From positions 1 to 64,000 of the forward strand of contig JAABRT010000013.1 of the NCBI GenBank assembly GCA_011390805.1: a DNA stretch of 64,000 nucleotides, in the 5' to 3' direction. The notes beneath the pieces are model-generated. The model was not told the origin of the DNA. It ran no database searches and was given only the letters and a program-made list of their open reading frames with translations. This document shows, piece by piece, positions 17,924-27,578 of the stretch. The position numbers were made by a program, and so were the translations under genes. Source of the stretch: Gemmatimonas sp. (GTDB lineage: Bacteria; Gemmatimonadota; Gemmatimonadetes; Gemmatimonadales; Gemmatimonadaceae). The stretch's first letter is position 1. Each line of letters begins with the position of its first letter.

Positions 17924-18030
17924 CCGGTGAGAAGGTGAGGGGGGGAGCGGCTACCGCCGCCGTCAAAAAATTTGAGCCGTTCCGCTCGCCGTTTGCGCTT
18001 CTAAATCGACTGCCTACCACGGAGGCCTGC

Positions 18031-20682
18031 ATGTCGGTTCGATGCATCGGCGAGGCGCGCCCGGCGCTCGCGATTGCTCTTTTGCTACTCGCCGCTTGCG
18101 GCGGTAGTGATCCTGTCGCTCCACCACCACCACCGCCTCCGCCGCCTCCACCACCGCCGGTTACTGTCTCCGTCACACCGAATACGGCGTCCGTGCCGGC
18201 CGGCGGAACGCAGACCTTTTCGGCGACGGTTGCGAACTCTACCAATGCAGCGGTGACGTGGACTGCGTCCGGTGGTAGCCTCACACCGAATGGAGCCAAT
18301 GCCAGCTGGACGGCACCGGTTACCGGAGGCTCGTACACGATCACGGCTGCAAGTGTCGCCGATGCGACAAAAAGTGCGGCGGCGACTGTCACCGTCAGCC
18401 CGGTCGCGGTGTCCGTCGCGCCGGCGACGGTGTCGTTGTATCGCGGCGAGCCTGCCAAGTTTTCGGCGGCGGTAAGCGGCGCCGTGGCCGGATCGGGCGG
18501 CGTGACGTGGAGTGCTTCGTGTGGCGACGTGACCGTGAACGGCGACACGCTGTTGTACGTGGCACCGAACGCACCGGGTGACTGCGCGATCACGGCCCGA
18601 AGTGCGCTGGACACCACAAAAACTGCCTCGGCCACGGTCTCCGTGCGGTCCACGTGGCTTGTGGACCGCACCGAGGACACGGCGGACACCGTCTGCACCT
18701 GGAACAGCTGCACGTTGAGAACCGCGCTCACACTCGCGCAGGCTACTCCGGCGCTGGACACGATCAGGCTGGGGTTGCCGGAGCCGGCCAGCGGAATGAA
18801 CGGTACGCTGGCTGGTTCGCTCACCGGCACGATCATGCTTACGTCACCCCTGCCGGCGATTTCCACGCCCGTTGCAATCATCGGTCCCGGTGCAGATGTG
18901 CTTGCGATTGATGCCAACGGTTCTGAGACGTCGCCACGACTGGTGCTGCGATTTGAAGGCACTGTGACCGCGTCGGTGAGCGGCCTCACGCTGCGCGGTG
19001 GCTACACACCGGGAGCAGCGGGTGTGGCCGTGCTCGACCGGTCCGATGTGACGCTCACGAACATGGTCGTTCGCGAGAACGTGTCAACGTTGGGCGCCGG
19101 CGGTGGAGTGGCGGCACTGGGGGCGAGCACGATACGGCTCGTAAATACACACGTGATCGACAACCGCGCTGAAGGCCCGACAGCCGCAGCGGCGGGTGTG
19201 GAGGTGGCGCAGGGAAGCACGCTCGAGATGACCGGCGGCAGCATCCGTCGCAACATCGCGCCCGACGGCTTTGGTGCGGGACTGCGTCAGCTCGACGGCA
19301 TCGTGACGCTCGTGGATGTTGATGTAAGCGAGAACGAGGCACTGTTGTTTGCGGGTGGCGGCGGCATCATGGCAGAAGGTGTTGGATCGCTGACCATGCG
19401 ACGGGGGCGTGTATCCAGCAATCGCACCGCGGGAAGCGGAGGTGGGCTTTGGGCGCGCGGTCCGGTGACGGTGACTTTTGACAGCGTCGAGATGCGAAGC
19501 AATCGCGCCGAGGGGTCCTCCGGAGGTGCGGTGCTGACGCAGGGAGTGGCCGTGCTTTCCATGGCCGACGGCGTGGTCGCTGAAAACTTCGCCGAGGTCA
19601 ATGGTGGCGGTCTCTCCATTACTGACAGCACGACAGCAACGCTTGTGCGCATGGATGTGAGCGGAAACAATGCACGAGCCGGTGGCGGCATGATCCTGTT
19701 CGCACAAGCCAACGCTACGTTGACCGACGTCACCTTTACCGACAATGAGGCACGCGGCGTTGGAACGCAGGGTGGCGGCGGCGGACTGTTTGACGCGACT
19801 GGTACCAACCTGACAATCAACGGCGGCGTGATCGCCAATAACCGCGCAACCGGTGGAAGTGGGGGCGGCCTGATCAGTGTTGGGTCTGGAACGCTGCTGC
19901 TTGAAGGCACTGAGATTCACAACAACAGCGCCGGAGCACAGGGCGGTGGTGTCGGAATTTTTGCGCCATCAACGGGAAGAACGGGGACGGTCACGATGGA
20001 CCATCTCATCGTTCGCGACAACAGGTCAACCGCGAGCGGTGGAGGCGTTTCGATTAATGCGCCCGCGGCGCTTACGCGCAGCACGCTTCACGGCAATACC
20101 AGCGTAAATGGCATCGGCGGCGGCATCTTCAGCGGGTTTTTCGGACTGCCGGTCATCACGAACGTGACGATTTCGGGCAATACGGCCGCCGTTGGCGGCG
20201 GCGTTGGCGCGACCGGCACCAATACGCTTCGTCATGTCACCATTGTGGGGAACACGTCAACCGATCCCGGTGCCGGTGTCTATACCAACAACTCCGGCGC
20301 GGTGACGATGACTGGCGTTTTGCTCAGTGGAAATCTGTCGGGCGGAAGCCTGGTGAACTGTCTGGCCAACAATGCCTCCACGATTTCCAGCAATGGTTTC
20401 AACCTGAGCAACGATGCAAGCTGCGCAGGGCTCACGTTGGCGAGCGACCGTGCAAACACACCCGCAGGTGTGTCTGATTCCCTCGCCGACAACGGTGGCC
20501 CCACACGCACGCATGCATTGCTGGAAGGCAGCGCGGCTATTGATGCGGGAGGCGCGCCGGGATGCCCTGCCACCGACCAGCGAGGGCGCGCCCGGGTTGG
20601 CGCGTGCGATATCGGTGCCTTTGAGTTCGGTGCTCCGGCGCCGAGTGCCTCGCGCGCGGTATCGCGCGGCCGTATGCGCTGA
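18031..20682 (+). CDS. Surface lipoprotein with Ig-like region and right-handed beta-helix
   Basis: Predicted exported lipoprotein of 883 residues; lipobox LLAAC with the lipidated cysteine at C23. A run of about 14 prolines follows as a spacer. Then come two Ig-like/Big modules (about 48-205), a long parallel beta-helix of Gly/Asn-rich rungs (GGG-V-x-I-x-x-S and N-x-A-x-x-GGG repeats, about 300-760), and a C-terminal closing motif (DNGGPTRTHALLEGSAAIDAG, cut here to its core; then DQRGRARVGACDIGAFE) typical of choice-of-anchor Q proteins. Such proteins are cell-surface adhesins or polysaccharide-binding proteins; the ligand is unknown. GGAGG 7 nt upstream supports the ATG at 18031. Confidence 0.85.
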   Translation: MSVRCIGEARPALAIALLLLAACGGSDPVAPPPPPPPPPPPPPVTVSVTPNTASVPAGGTQTFSATVANSTNAAVTWTASGGSLTPNGANASWTAPVTGGSYTITAASVADATKSAAATVTVSPVAVSVAPATVSLYRGEPAKFSAAVSGAVAGSGGVTWSASCGDVTVNGDTLLYVAPNAPGDCAITARSALDTTKTASATVSVRSTWLVDRTEDTADTVCTWNSCTLRTALTLAQATPALDTIRLGLPEPASGMNGTLAGSLTGTIMLTSPLPAISTPVAIIGPGADVLAIDANGSETSPRLVLRFEGTVTASVSGLTLRGGYTPGAAGVAVLDRSDVTLTNMVVRENVSTLGAGGGVAALGASTIRLVNTHVIDNRAEGPTAAAAGVEVAQGSTLEMTGGSIRRNIAPDGFGAGLRQLDGIVTLVDVDVSENEALLFAGGGGIMAEGVGSLTMRRGRVSSNRTAGSGGGLWARGPVTVTFDSVEMRSNRAEGSSGGAVLTQGVAVLSMADGVVAENFAEVNGGGLSITDSTTATLVRMDVSGNNARAGGGMILFAQANATLTDVTFTDNEARGVGTQGGGGGLFDATGTNLTINGGVIANNRATGGSGGGLISVGSGTLLLEGTEIHNNSAGAQGGGVGIFAPSTGRTGTVTMDHLIVRDNRSTASGGGVSINAPAALTRSTLHGNTSVNGIGGGIFSGFFGLPVITNVTISGNTAAVGGGVGATGTNTLRHVTIVGNTSTDPGAGVYTNNSGAVTMTGVLLSGNLSGGSLVNCLANNASTISSNGFNLSNDASCAGLTLASDRANTPAGVSDSLADNGGPTRTHALLEGSAAIDAGGAPGCPATDQRGRARVGACDIGAFEFGAPAPSASRAVSRGRMR

Positions 20683-20686
20683 GCAC

Positions 20687-20727
20687 GGATGAACAGGGCG
20701 ACGCTCTGGCTGACGCCCTGTTCATCC
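20687..20727. terminator. Bidirectional terminator-like hairpin
   Basis: A perfect 14-bp stem (GGATGAACAGGGCG at 20687-20700 with its complement at 20714-20727) encloses a 13-nt loop. It sits between the convergent beta-helix lipoprotein and TonB-receptor genes. No T tract is seen on either side. Confidence 0.65.
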
Positions 20728-20763
20728 TGCTCCCGCAGCTCCCGCCGCTCCCGCTCAACAGTC

Positions 20764-23127
20764 TCACATACCCATTGTCACCCGGGCAAACAGTACGCGG
20801 CCCGGCTCAAGAATGCGTCCGGTGGAAAAGGCGTTGAGTGCAGTGAGATGCTGCACGTAGGCGCGGTCGAGCAGGTTCCTGGCACCAACGCGAAGTGAAA
20901 GCTCCCGCGCACCGGTGCTGGGTAGCCGTACGCCGCCTTGCAGGTCTACCGTGGTCCAACCTGACGTCGCTCGCTCACCGCGAGTGGTGGCCACGCGTGT
21001 CTGGCTGCCCGCGATGTGTGCGGCTGACTCGACAAACCACCGACTGGTCGGTGCGGCGTAGCGCGCGCGCACCGTGCTGCGCATGGGCGTTACACCGAGG
21101 GCTGGTTCATTGAGCGTTTCATCGTCGCCGCGAAGCAGTGCCAATGAAGCAGACAACGTGAGCGCCGAAGTTACGGGACTCACCGCAATCACTTCACCGC
21201 CCACGTAGGAGGCACGTCCGTTTACAAAACGGAACACCGGCGGTGGACTGCCGGCCTGACGTCGCGGCAAGTCGGTGCTTTGAATCGTGATGTAATCATC
21301 GAGTTGGCGCGCAAAAGCGTTCACCTGTAACTGCAGCTTGTTGTATCTGCCCTCCAGCCATAGATCGCCCTGCGTGCTGCGCTCGGGTCGGAGCCCAGGA
21401 TCGCCAATAAACTCAGCATTCGTCTGCGCACGTTTGGCGGCGGCACGATCGCTGAAACGTTCATTGGCTTCGGCTGTGCGAACCACGGAGCCCACACCGG
21501 CCGTTACCGACCAGCGATTACCTACGGGAATGCGCAGGGTTGTTGCACCGCTCCAATTCCACTCCTGCGACGACAGGTCATTCCCGTACTGCTCGACAAA
21601 AAACGCACTCGCGCTGTCGGTGTCGGCATTGACCATGTCCAGGCGCACCGTTGCGGCCAGCCGAGCCGAACCGATCATGCGATCAATGCGCGCAAAGGCG
21701 CCGGCATCCATGATGCGAGCGCCACCCCAGATCAGGTCGGTGCGGATTGGTGTGCCGGTATCGCGGCGGTCGGTCTGGCGATACGCATCGTGATCGGCAT
21801 CGTACACATCACTACCGACCAGCACATCCCACCCCGAGGGCGCGACCAGTCGGGCAGATACTCGTCCGCCGCGTACCGTCACACCGGAAAAGGTGTTGAT
21901 CAGCAGCGGAAAGGGCGGCGTGCGGTTGGGGTTGGCCAGAGCGGTCGGCTTGTCGTTGTTGTCCATCAGGTGATCGACGTCGTATACGTAAGCCATCACG
22001 TCTACATCGCGCAGGGCAAACGCGCGTGATCCTGGTCGGGGCCCGGTGGAGGGACGCCGAAGCGACCATTCCGCCTGCCATTGCTGGCTGTCAAAAAACA
22101 CGGCGTCGAGCGGGCGTCCCGGATAGTCGATATCGCGTTGCGCCTGCACGGCACCCAGCACGGACAACATGCTGTGCTCGCCGGTGGTGACGCCGACTTT
22201 TGCACGTCCCTCGCGCGATTGGAATCCGCTGGCAATGCGGGTACCGTCGCCGGCTGTGTAGTCATCGCCCTCCCGCAATGCCCCGCCTGTTGTGTAGCGC
22301 AAGCGCCCATTTGCTACGGAGCCTTGCAACGTACCCGCCAGCTCTGACGCATTGAGATTGCCGTCATAGCCGCTGATGAGTCGGGCAGCCAGTGGAGCGG
22401 CGCCTGCTTCAGGCAGCGCGTTGGTGGTTACGCGAATTGCGCTCAGGTTGCCGGCGCCCCACGTCAGTGCATACGGACCGCTGATGACTTCCATTGATTG
22501 CACATGCGCCGGATCAACGTGTGACATCGGTGTGTCCATGCCGGCTGGACCACCGGGGAACGTGCGAGCAGCATCGATGTACACGCCGAGTTGCGTATCA
22601 CGCAAACCGCGAATCACCGGGTCGAGGCCGAGCGCTCCGCGTCGCATCGCATCTGTTCCGGGCATTTCACGGAGTACATCGGCGGCATCATGAGGTACCG
22701 AGGCCGCGATCCGCTCTCGATCGATTCGCTGATCCGGCGTGAGGTCGCCACGCAACGCCACCACACGGATCGCACCCAGTGATTGTGCATTGATGAACAG
22801 TGTGATCGACACGCGAAGCGTGTCGGCGGCCGATATGTTGATGCTGGCCGTGTAGTCGCGATAGCCCAGGCGGCGCGCACGGAGAGTCGCCGTACCTGCC
22901 GGCAACGGTCCCACGAGTGCCGTGCCACTGACATCGGTTTGCGTGACCGTGGCCGGAACGCTGCGCAGGCTGTGCTCGACAGACACGATTACGCCATTCA
23001 GTGCGGCGCCGGCCGTATCGCTCGCCGTAACGTGCACAAATCCGGTGGCTGGTTGCGTTGCGCGGGGCTGCGCGTGGGTGGTCGAGGCAACAGTCGCAAG
23101 TGCGAGGCCCAGAGCAAGGGATCGCAT
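20764..23127 (-). CDS. TonB-dependent outer-membrane receptor with carboxypeptidase-like N-terminal domain
   Basis: Energy-coupled outer-membrane importer of 787 residues. A signal peptide (MRSLALGLALATVASTTHAQ) is followed by a carboxypeptidase regulatory-like beta-sandwich (about 28-115), a plug domain (DVLREMPGT, DPVIRGLRDTQLGVYIDAA) and a 22-strand barrel ending in an aromatic-poor FARVTMGM. Residues such as PGGPAGMDTPMSHVDP in the plug resemble copper/metal or B12-like receptors, but the substrate is not determined. The start at 23127 gives the signal peptide at residue 1. Two direct ACAGTAC copies, 31 bp apart (23162-23168 and 23193-23199), lie upstream and could be an operator. Confidence 0.88.
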   Translation of the reverse strand: MRSLALGLALATVASTTHAQPRATQPATGFVHVTASDTAGAALNGVIVSVEHSLRSVPATVTQTDVSGTALVGPLPAGTATLRARRLGYRDYTASINISAADTLRVSITLFINAQSLGAIRVVALRGDLTPDQRIDRERIAASVPHDAADVLREMPGTDAMRRGALGLDPVIRGLRDTQLGVYIDAARTFPGGPAGMDTPMSHVDPAHVQSMEVISGPYALTWGAGNLSAIRVTTNALPEAGAAPLAARLISGYDGNLNASELAGTLQGSVANGRLRYTTGGALREGDDYTAGDGTRIASGFQSREGRAKVGVTTGEHSMLSVLGAVQAQRDIDYPGRPLDAVFFDSQQWQAEWSLRRPSTGPRPGSRAFALRDVDVMAYVYDVDHLMDNNDKPTALANPNRTPPFPLLINTFSGVTVRGGRVSARLVAPSGWDVLVGSDVYDADHDAYRQTDRRDTGTPIRTDLIWGGARIMDAGAFARIDRMIGSARLAATVRLDMVNADTDSASAFFVEQYGNDLSSQEWNWSGATTLRIPVGNRWSVTAGVGSVVRTAEANERFSDRAAAKRAQTNAEFIGDPGLRPERSTQGDLWLEGRYNKLQLQVNAFARQLDDYITIQSTDLPRRQAGSPPPVFRFVNGRASYVGGEVIAVSPVTSALTLSASLALLRGDDETLNEPALGVTPMRSTVRARYAAPTSRWFVESAAHIAGSQTRVATTRGERATSGWTTVDLQGGVRLPSTGARELSLRVGARNLLDRAYVQHLTALNAFSTGRILEPGRVLFARVTMGM

Positions 23128-23386
23128 GACCGGTGTCCCGCGAAGAGCCCGCGACGAAATGACAGTACTTGTTCGATTGGATGTGCGAAAAAACAGTACG
23201 CATCGCGCACGTGTGAGAAACGGCATTGGTCGGGTACCTGGCGATCGGTGACATGGTGCGCAGTGCACACGGAAGTGTGCGCACGAAGGCAGCACGTGAT
23301 CCGGTGGGGTCTCACGTGTGGCGCAAAAGTGTTGTGTTTGTCAGCGAGTGCGCGGTACGTCGCGCAGAAAGGCTGCCGGCGACGCG

Positions 23387-23869
23387 CTACGCGGTGGTAC
23401 GCAGCGGAGGGCCGATCGCAAAAGGCTGCCGATAGTGCAGCGGCTGGACAGCACGCGGAAGCGCGCCCCTGGGAGCGGTGACCGCGGACGCGAGTATCGG
23501 AGTTGCCTGGGCTGGCTCGGGCGCCAGACCAAGCGTGGACGTAGCCACGCTGCAGCAGGTGCCAACGCAATCGCAATCGGCGCGCGAGGGGGAGGTTGGC
23601 GGCTCGGTGTTCTGCGGCGCGGACTGTTGCTGCGCGTGATGCGGCGCAAGTTCCGGCGCATGTTGCGGCGCCTTCGTGTCAGCATTCTGTAAGACGTGCT
23701 GATGGACGTCCGCGTGGACATCATGGTCATGGCCACCGCCCGCTGCGACTGGTAGCGCCGACGGCATGTGGCACTGGTGCGCGATGGGCAACTCGCGCCC
23801 GGCAACCAGAAACCACAAACCGACGAAGGCGGTCAGTGGCCGCCATGCCCAGTGTCTACGCATACCCAT
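23387..23869 (-). CDS. His/Cys-rich exported small protein, possible metal binder
   Basis: About 160 residues: a basic start, one hydrophobic segment (LTAFVGLWFLVAG), then a periplasmic part rich in His (HDHDVHADVHQH; HAPELAPHHAQQQ) and a CDCVGTCC cluster. The C-terminus (YRQPFAIGPPLR) resembles that of small DUF2946-like proteins that accompany metal-related TonB receptors. I infer periplasmic copper or other metal binding. It lies upstream of, and in the same direction as, the TonB receptor, with 259 nt between them, which contains a 7-bp hairpin at 23256-23284. The start is uncertain: ATG at 23869 or 23863; the frame is open to 24001. Confidence 0.6.
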   Translation of the reverse strand: MGMRRHWAWRPLTAFVGLWFLVAGRELPIAHQCHMPSALPVAAGGGHDHDVHADVHQHVLQNADTKAPQHAPELAPHHAQQQSAPQNTEPPTSPSRADCDCVGTCCSVATSTLGLAPEPAQATPILASAVTAPRGALPRAVQPLHYRQPFAIGPPLRTTA

Positions 23870-24011
23870 TCTGTACGCTACACTCAATCGCTCCGTTGGA
23901 TCATCAGGCAACTCCTGATACCGCTCCGCAAAGTCGCCACACACAAGGTGAGTCCCGAAGGTTGTCAGACCCTGCCGGTATTCTGAACGCACACCCTTCA
24001 CGGAGGTCCCT

Positions 24012-25295
24012 GTGCGTCATCAGCTCACGCTCGATTACCGTCACCTGCCGGAACGAAACGGCTACCTTGTGCGCGCCCTGCTCGAACTGCAAGGCGAGGC
24101 GCGCCCGGATGCGGCCCGCACCCCGCTGCATCTTTCGCTGGTACTCGACCGCTCAGGCTCCATGAACGGTGAGCCGCTGGAGGCCGCTACGCGCGCGGCC
24201 GCAGAGCTGGTGCGCCGCCTCGCGCCGGAGGATGTGGTCTCGGTGGTAGCGTTTGATGATCACGTGGAAACGGTGGTCGCGCCGCATGCCGGGGGCGCTG
24301 AATCAGACGTGAGCGAACGCATTCTGCACATCGATGCCCGAGGCTCCACTAATCTGAGTGGTGGCTGGCTGCGCGGTCGTCAGCTGGTGCAGGGCGGGCG
24401 GGCCGACGGCGCATTGCATCGCGTTTTTGTGCTCACCGATGGACACGCCAACTGCGGAATCACCGATCACGCGGAGCTTACTGCACTGTTGGCACAATCG
24501 CGTGCGAACGGGATCTCCACCAGTTGTGTAGGCTTTGGCGAAGGCTATGATGGCGTGCTGCTCAAAGCGATGGCCGATGCCGGCGGTGGCAACCTGTTTC
24601 ACATTGAGCGCGCCGATCAGGCCGCCTTGGCATTCGGCGATGAGCTGGCGGGTTTGCAAACGCTGGCCGGCCAGAACCTGCAGGTCACCGTAACGCTTGA
24701 TGCATCGGTAGACATTGCGCAGTTGCATCATGACTGGCCATACGCGGATACGCCCGAGGGCCGCGCCTTCGAGCTTGGCGATTTGTACGCACGTGAGCCC
24801 AAGCGCATGCTCATTGAGTTCTTTTGCGCGACTGCTCCCGATGCAAACACCACCCGCGTGCTGGCCTCGTTGCGCATCCGCGCCGATGTGCGTGAGGCTG
24901 ACGGAAGCATCACGCATGTGAGTCTGCAGCTTCCGGTGGCCGCGACTCTTGAGGGCGCCGGTGCACAATCGCCGTTTATTGAACGCGAAGTGCTGCTCAG
25001 CCGCGCCGCGCAGGCGCGCAACCAAGCGGCGGAAATGGTACGGCAGGGCAATGCCGAGCAGGCGGGTGTGACGCTCAACGAGATGTATCTCACACTGCAA
25101 TCGGCGCCTGCGGAGATGGGATTTGCCGAAGATCTGGCCGATCTGGAGTCGCTGGCCCGCAAGTTCGCCGAACAGCAGGCGAATGAGAGCGACGCGCGCT
25201 ACCTCAACCAGAAAGCGTACAATACGCGCCGTGGCAAGTCGGCATACGACCGGCAGTTTACCCGTCGTCCCAATCCACCCGGGCCACCGGCATGA
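24012..25295 (+). CDS. von Willebrand factor A domain protein
   Basis: A 427-residue soluble protein. The VWA domain (about 38-215) has a complete MIDAS DRSGSM motif and downstream T/D ligands (GSTNLSGG; LTDGHANCG). A beta-sandwich C-terminal part and a helical region follow (about 320-400). No signal peptide or membrane anchor is seen, so it is probably cytosolic. VWA proteins of this kind often assemble metal-dependent complexes. GTG start with GGAGG 6 nt upstream. Divergent from the His-rich protein. Confidence 0.82.
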   Translation: MRHQLTLDYRHLPERNGYLVRALLELQGEARPDAARTPLHLSLVLDRSGSMNGEPLEAATRAAAELVRRLAPEDVVSVVAFDDHVETVVAPHAGGAESDVSERILHIDARGSTNLSGGWLRGRQLVQGGRADGALHRVFVLTDGHANCGITDHAELTALLAQSRANGISTSCVGFGEGYDGVLLKAMADAGGGNLFHIERADQAALAFGDELAGLQTLAGQNLQVTVTLDASVDIAQLHHDWPYADTPEGRAFELGDLYAREPKRMLIEFFCATAPDANTTRVLASLRIRADVREADGSITHVSLQLPVAATLEGAGAQSPFIEREVLLSRAAQARNQAAEMVRQGNAEQAGVTLNEMYLTLQSAPAEMGFAEDLADLESLARKFAEQQANESDARYLNQKAYNTRRGKSAYDRQFTRRPNPPGPPA

Positions 25296-25322
25296 TGTGT
25301 TGCAGTAACCGCTGCTGAAACC

Positions 25323-25404
25323 GTTGATGGAAACGTTGATGGAAACGTTGATGGAACCAGTGAACGAACCGCGCCACAAACCGCTCCACAAACCGCTCCA
25401 CAAA
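25323..25404. repeat. Two adjacent 12-nt tandem repeat arrays
   Basis: GTTGATGGAAAC occurs three times in tandem (25323-25358, last copy with one change). A few bases later CCGCTCCACAAA occurs three times (25369-25404, first copy with one change). They lie in the 204-nt gap between the VWA gene and the next membrane-protein gene. Confidence 0.8.
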
Positions 25405-25499
25405 CCGATGCACGCAGCGCTTCAGGCGACCGACTCCGCATAGCTACGTACGGGGATCTGCGACTGTCGCGTTCGTGCCGGTGAGGTGAGCTTTGGCGC

Positions 25500-26120
25500 A
25501 TGCATCAATCCGGCTCATCATCCGCCACGACGCAGACACCAACAGTGGGCGACAGCGCGGCGACGCGGCCGCAGTTGCGCCGCCCATGGCTGTTGCTCTG
25601 GGCGGCCAGTGGTCCGCTGGCATTGTTATTGTGGGCGCTGTACAGACTCGCGCCGCGCGCCGGCGATGCGCTGGCCGCGGTGGCAACTGTCCAACACGGG
25701 CTCCTGCTCGGCGCGTGCGCGGTTGGCATGATCTGGCTGGAAGGGCATCGCGGCTTTCACCTGCGCGTAGTGCCCGACGTTGCGGCGCGTGTGCAGGCGC
25801 TGGCTTCACACGCTACCGGTTGGCGCCTGTTGCTGGCGCCGCTGGTGGCCAGTGAGCTGATTGGTGCGCCGCCGCGCCGGATGATTCGCCGCTGGCTGTT
25901 GGTTGGCGGTGTTGCCGGCGCCATTGTCGCGACCCGGTTGCTGGAAGAGCCCGCGCGCGGCATCGTATCAATGGCTGTGTTTTGTGGTCTCTCCTGGGGC
26001 ACCGGTTCTTTGGTGCTGGCGCTCAAGGTCGCGCTGCGCGCACCGGTGCGCATGGGCAACCCGTCGGCCGAAAACGGTGCTTACGGTGCCAACAAAATCT
26101 CAGCGCCGCCTGCCGCCTGA
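25500..26120 (+). CDS. Hypothetical integral membrane protein
   Basis: A 206-residue product with a polar N-terminal tail and four or five hydrophobic segments (about 29-50, 66-82, 108-122, 130-146 and 155-180). I recognise no family. GAGGTGA about 10 nt upstream supports the ATG. The last 40 bases overlap the 3' end of the convergent TolC-like gene, so the two transcripts are antisense there. Confidence 0.55.
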   Translation: MHQSGSSSATTQTPTVGDSAATRPQLRRPWLLLWAASGPLALLLWALYRLAPRAGDALAAVATVQHGLLLGACAVGMIWLEGHRGFHLRVVPDVAARVQALASHATGWRLLLAPLVASELIGAPPRRMIRRWLLVGGVAGAIVATRLLEEPARGIVSMAVFCGLSWGTGSLVLALKVALRAPVRMGNPSAENGAYGANKISAPPAA

Positions 26121-27550
26121 AAGAGTGCTACGGTATCGAGGAACCGCTGCGTCTGCGCAGTGATCAGCGGAACACGCTGTCGCTCCGCCTGCAACTCCAG
26201 TGTCAACACCTGCAGATAGCTGGCGGCACCAAGCGAATAACGGCGACGTTCGGACGCGAGCAGCTCTTCTGATGTGGCGTATGCGCTTGCCAGAGCGGCC
26301 AGCGATTGCGCGTCTGCATCAAGGGCAGCAAGCACGTCAGCCATTTCGCGCAGCGCACCCAGAACTACCCCCTGATAGTTGGCGGCTGACGCATCGAACG
26401 CCGCCAGCGCCGCGCGCTTCTCAGCCGACAATCCGCGGTTAAACAACGGTTGCGCAAGCTGGCTTACAACACTCCAGATTGCCGACTCGCCGCCGAACAG
26501 CGAACCGGCCGTTAACGCTTGCGACCCCAGATTTGCGCTGAGGTTTATTTGCGGGTAACGCCTGGCCACGGCGACGCCGTACTCGGCGTTTGCCGCCTGC
26601 ATGAGGGCTTCGGCTGCGAGAATGTCAGGACGACGCCTCACCAACTCCGACGGAATAACCAGGGGCAAATCCGTGGCCAGCGACAGATCGTTGAGCGTGA
26701 ATGAAGGCATCGTCGAATCGCCGGGCACCCGCCCGGCAAGCATTGCGAGGAGATGTTGGTTCTGTCGCAGGAGCTGACGCTGAGCCGGCACCGTGGCACG
26801 CGTTGTTTCATGCTGGCGTTCAAGGATGCGCAGCTCATCGGGTGTCGCCGCGCCAAGGCGCAGCTGCTCTCGCACAATACCGAGCTGTTCCTGCTCAATC
26901 CGCACCAGTGTCTCCGTGACGGATAGCTGAGCGGCCAGCTTCGCCTGCTGAAAAGCCGTGCCCGCAACCGCTGCGGCCAGCGAGAGCTGGGCACCGTGCA
27001 TCTGCTGACGGCGGAAATCAGCGCGCGCTGCCAGCGCTTCCAGTGTACGACGGTTTGCACCGGCAAGGTCCAGCCGGTAACGCACGCTCACAGTGGCGTT
27101 AAACAAGCTGAACTCGCGCGGCTCGGCGTTCTGTCCCAACACCGCGGGATTGAACTTCTGTCGTTGTGCGGTGAGCGAACCGTCAACCACCGGAACGCGT
27201 GTTGATCCTGACTGTGCGGCAAAGAGCGCCTCCGCCTGACGAAGCGTTGCTTCTGCTGAGGCGATTGTCGGACTGGCCTGCAGTGCCTGCGTAATAAGCG
27301 AGTCGAGCGGCAACGAGCCGAATGCCTGCCACCATTGCCAGCGAACCGATGTCGTTTTGGAAAACTGTTGTACCGCACCGAACGCCCCGCCTGACGAATC
27401 GGTGTGCGTTGGTTGTGCCGTTGCTCCGTATGAGTTTGTGCTCGGCGCGCTGGGTCGTACATATGCCGGCCCTGACACGCATCCGCTGAGAAGCACTGCG
27501 AGCACCATCACGCGTCCGTTTCGCGCTGCAGGCCGCGTCGCAGACCGCAT
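26081..27550 (-). CDS. TolC/NodT-family outer-membrane efflux lipoprotein
   Basis: Outer-membrane channel of a tripartite efflux pump, about 489 residues. A lipobox (LLSGC, lipidated C24 with this start) is followed by two repeats of the OEP fold (about 60-260 and 270-480) with long alpha-hairpins. The conserved VRRRPDILAAEALMQAANA of NodT/OprM-type factors is present. It is the last gene of the TetR-controlled operon. The start at 27550 gives a compact lipoprotein signal. ATGs at 27586, 27628 and 27640 are in frame, and 27586 would overlap the ATPase stop. Confidence 0.88.
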   Translation of the reverse strand: MRSATRPAARNGRVMVLAVLLSGCVSGPAYVRPSAPSTNSYGATAQPTHTDSSGGAFGAVQQFSKTTSVRWQWWQAFGSLPLDSLITQALQASPTIASAEATLRQAEALFAAQSGSTRVPVVDGSLTAQRQKFNPAVLGQNAEPREFSLFNATVSVRYRLDLAGANRRTLEALAARADFRRQQMHGAQLSLAAAVAGTAFQQAKLAAQLSVTETLVRIEQEQLGIVREQLRLGAATPDELRILERQHETTRATVPAQRQLLRQNQHLLAMLAGRVPGDSTMPSFTLNDLSLATDLPLVIPSELVRRRPDILAAEALMQAANAEYGVAVARRYPQINLSANLGSQALTAGSLFGGESAIWSVVSQLAQPLFNRGLSAEKRAALAAFDASAANYQGVVLGALREMADVLAALDADAQSLAALASAYATSEELLASERRRYSLGAASYLQVLTLELQAERQRVPLITAQTQRFLDTVALFQAAGGAEILLAP

Positions 27551-27578
27551 CGCACTCTCTGTAACTTCCTGGGTTGCG

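Noticed and set aside
23128-23386. Cobalamin riboswitch before the TonB receptor
   Set aside because: No B12 box or related conserved core was visible.
22783-23481. Plus-strand open frame (about 232 codons) across the TonB-receptor 5' region
   Set aside because: Arg/Cys-rich, no domain, antisense to the receptor signal peptide and plug.
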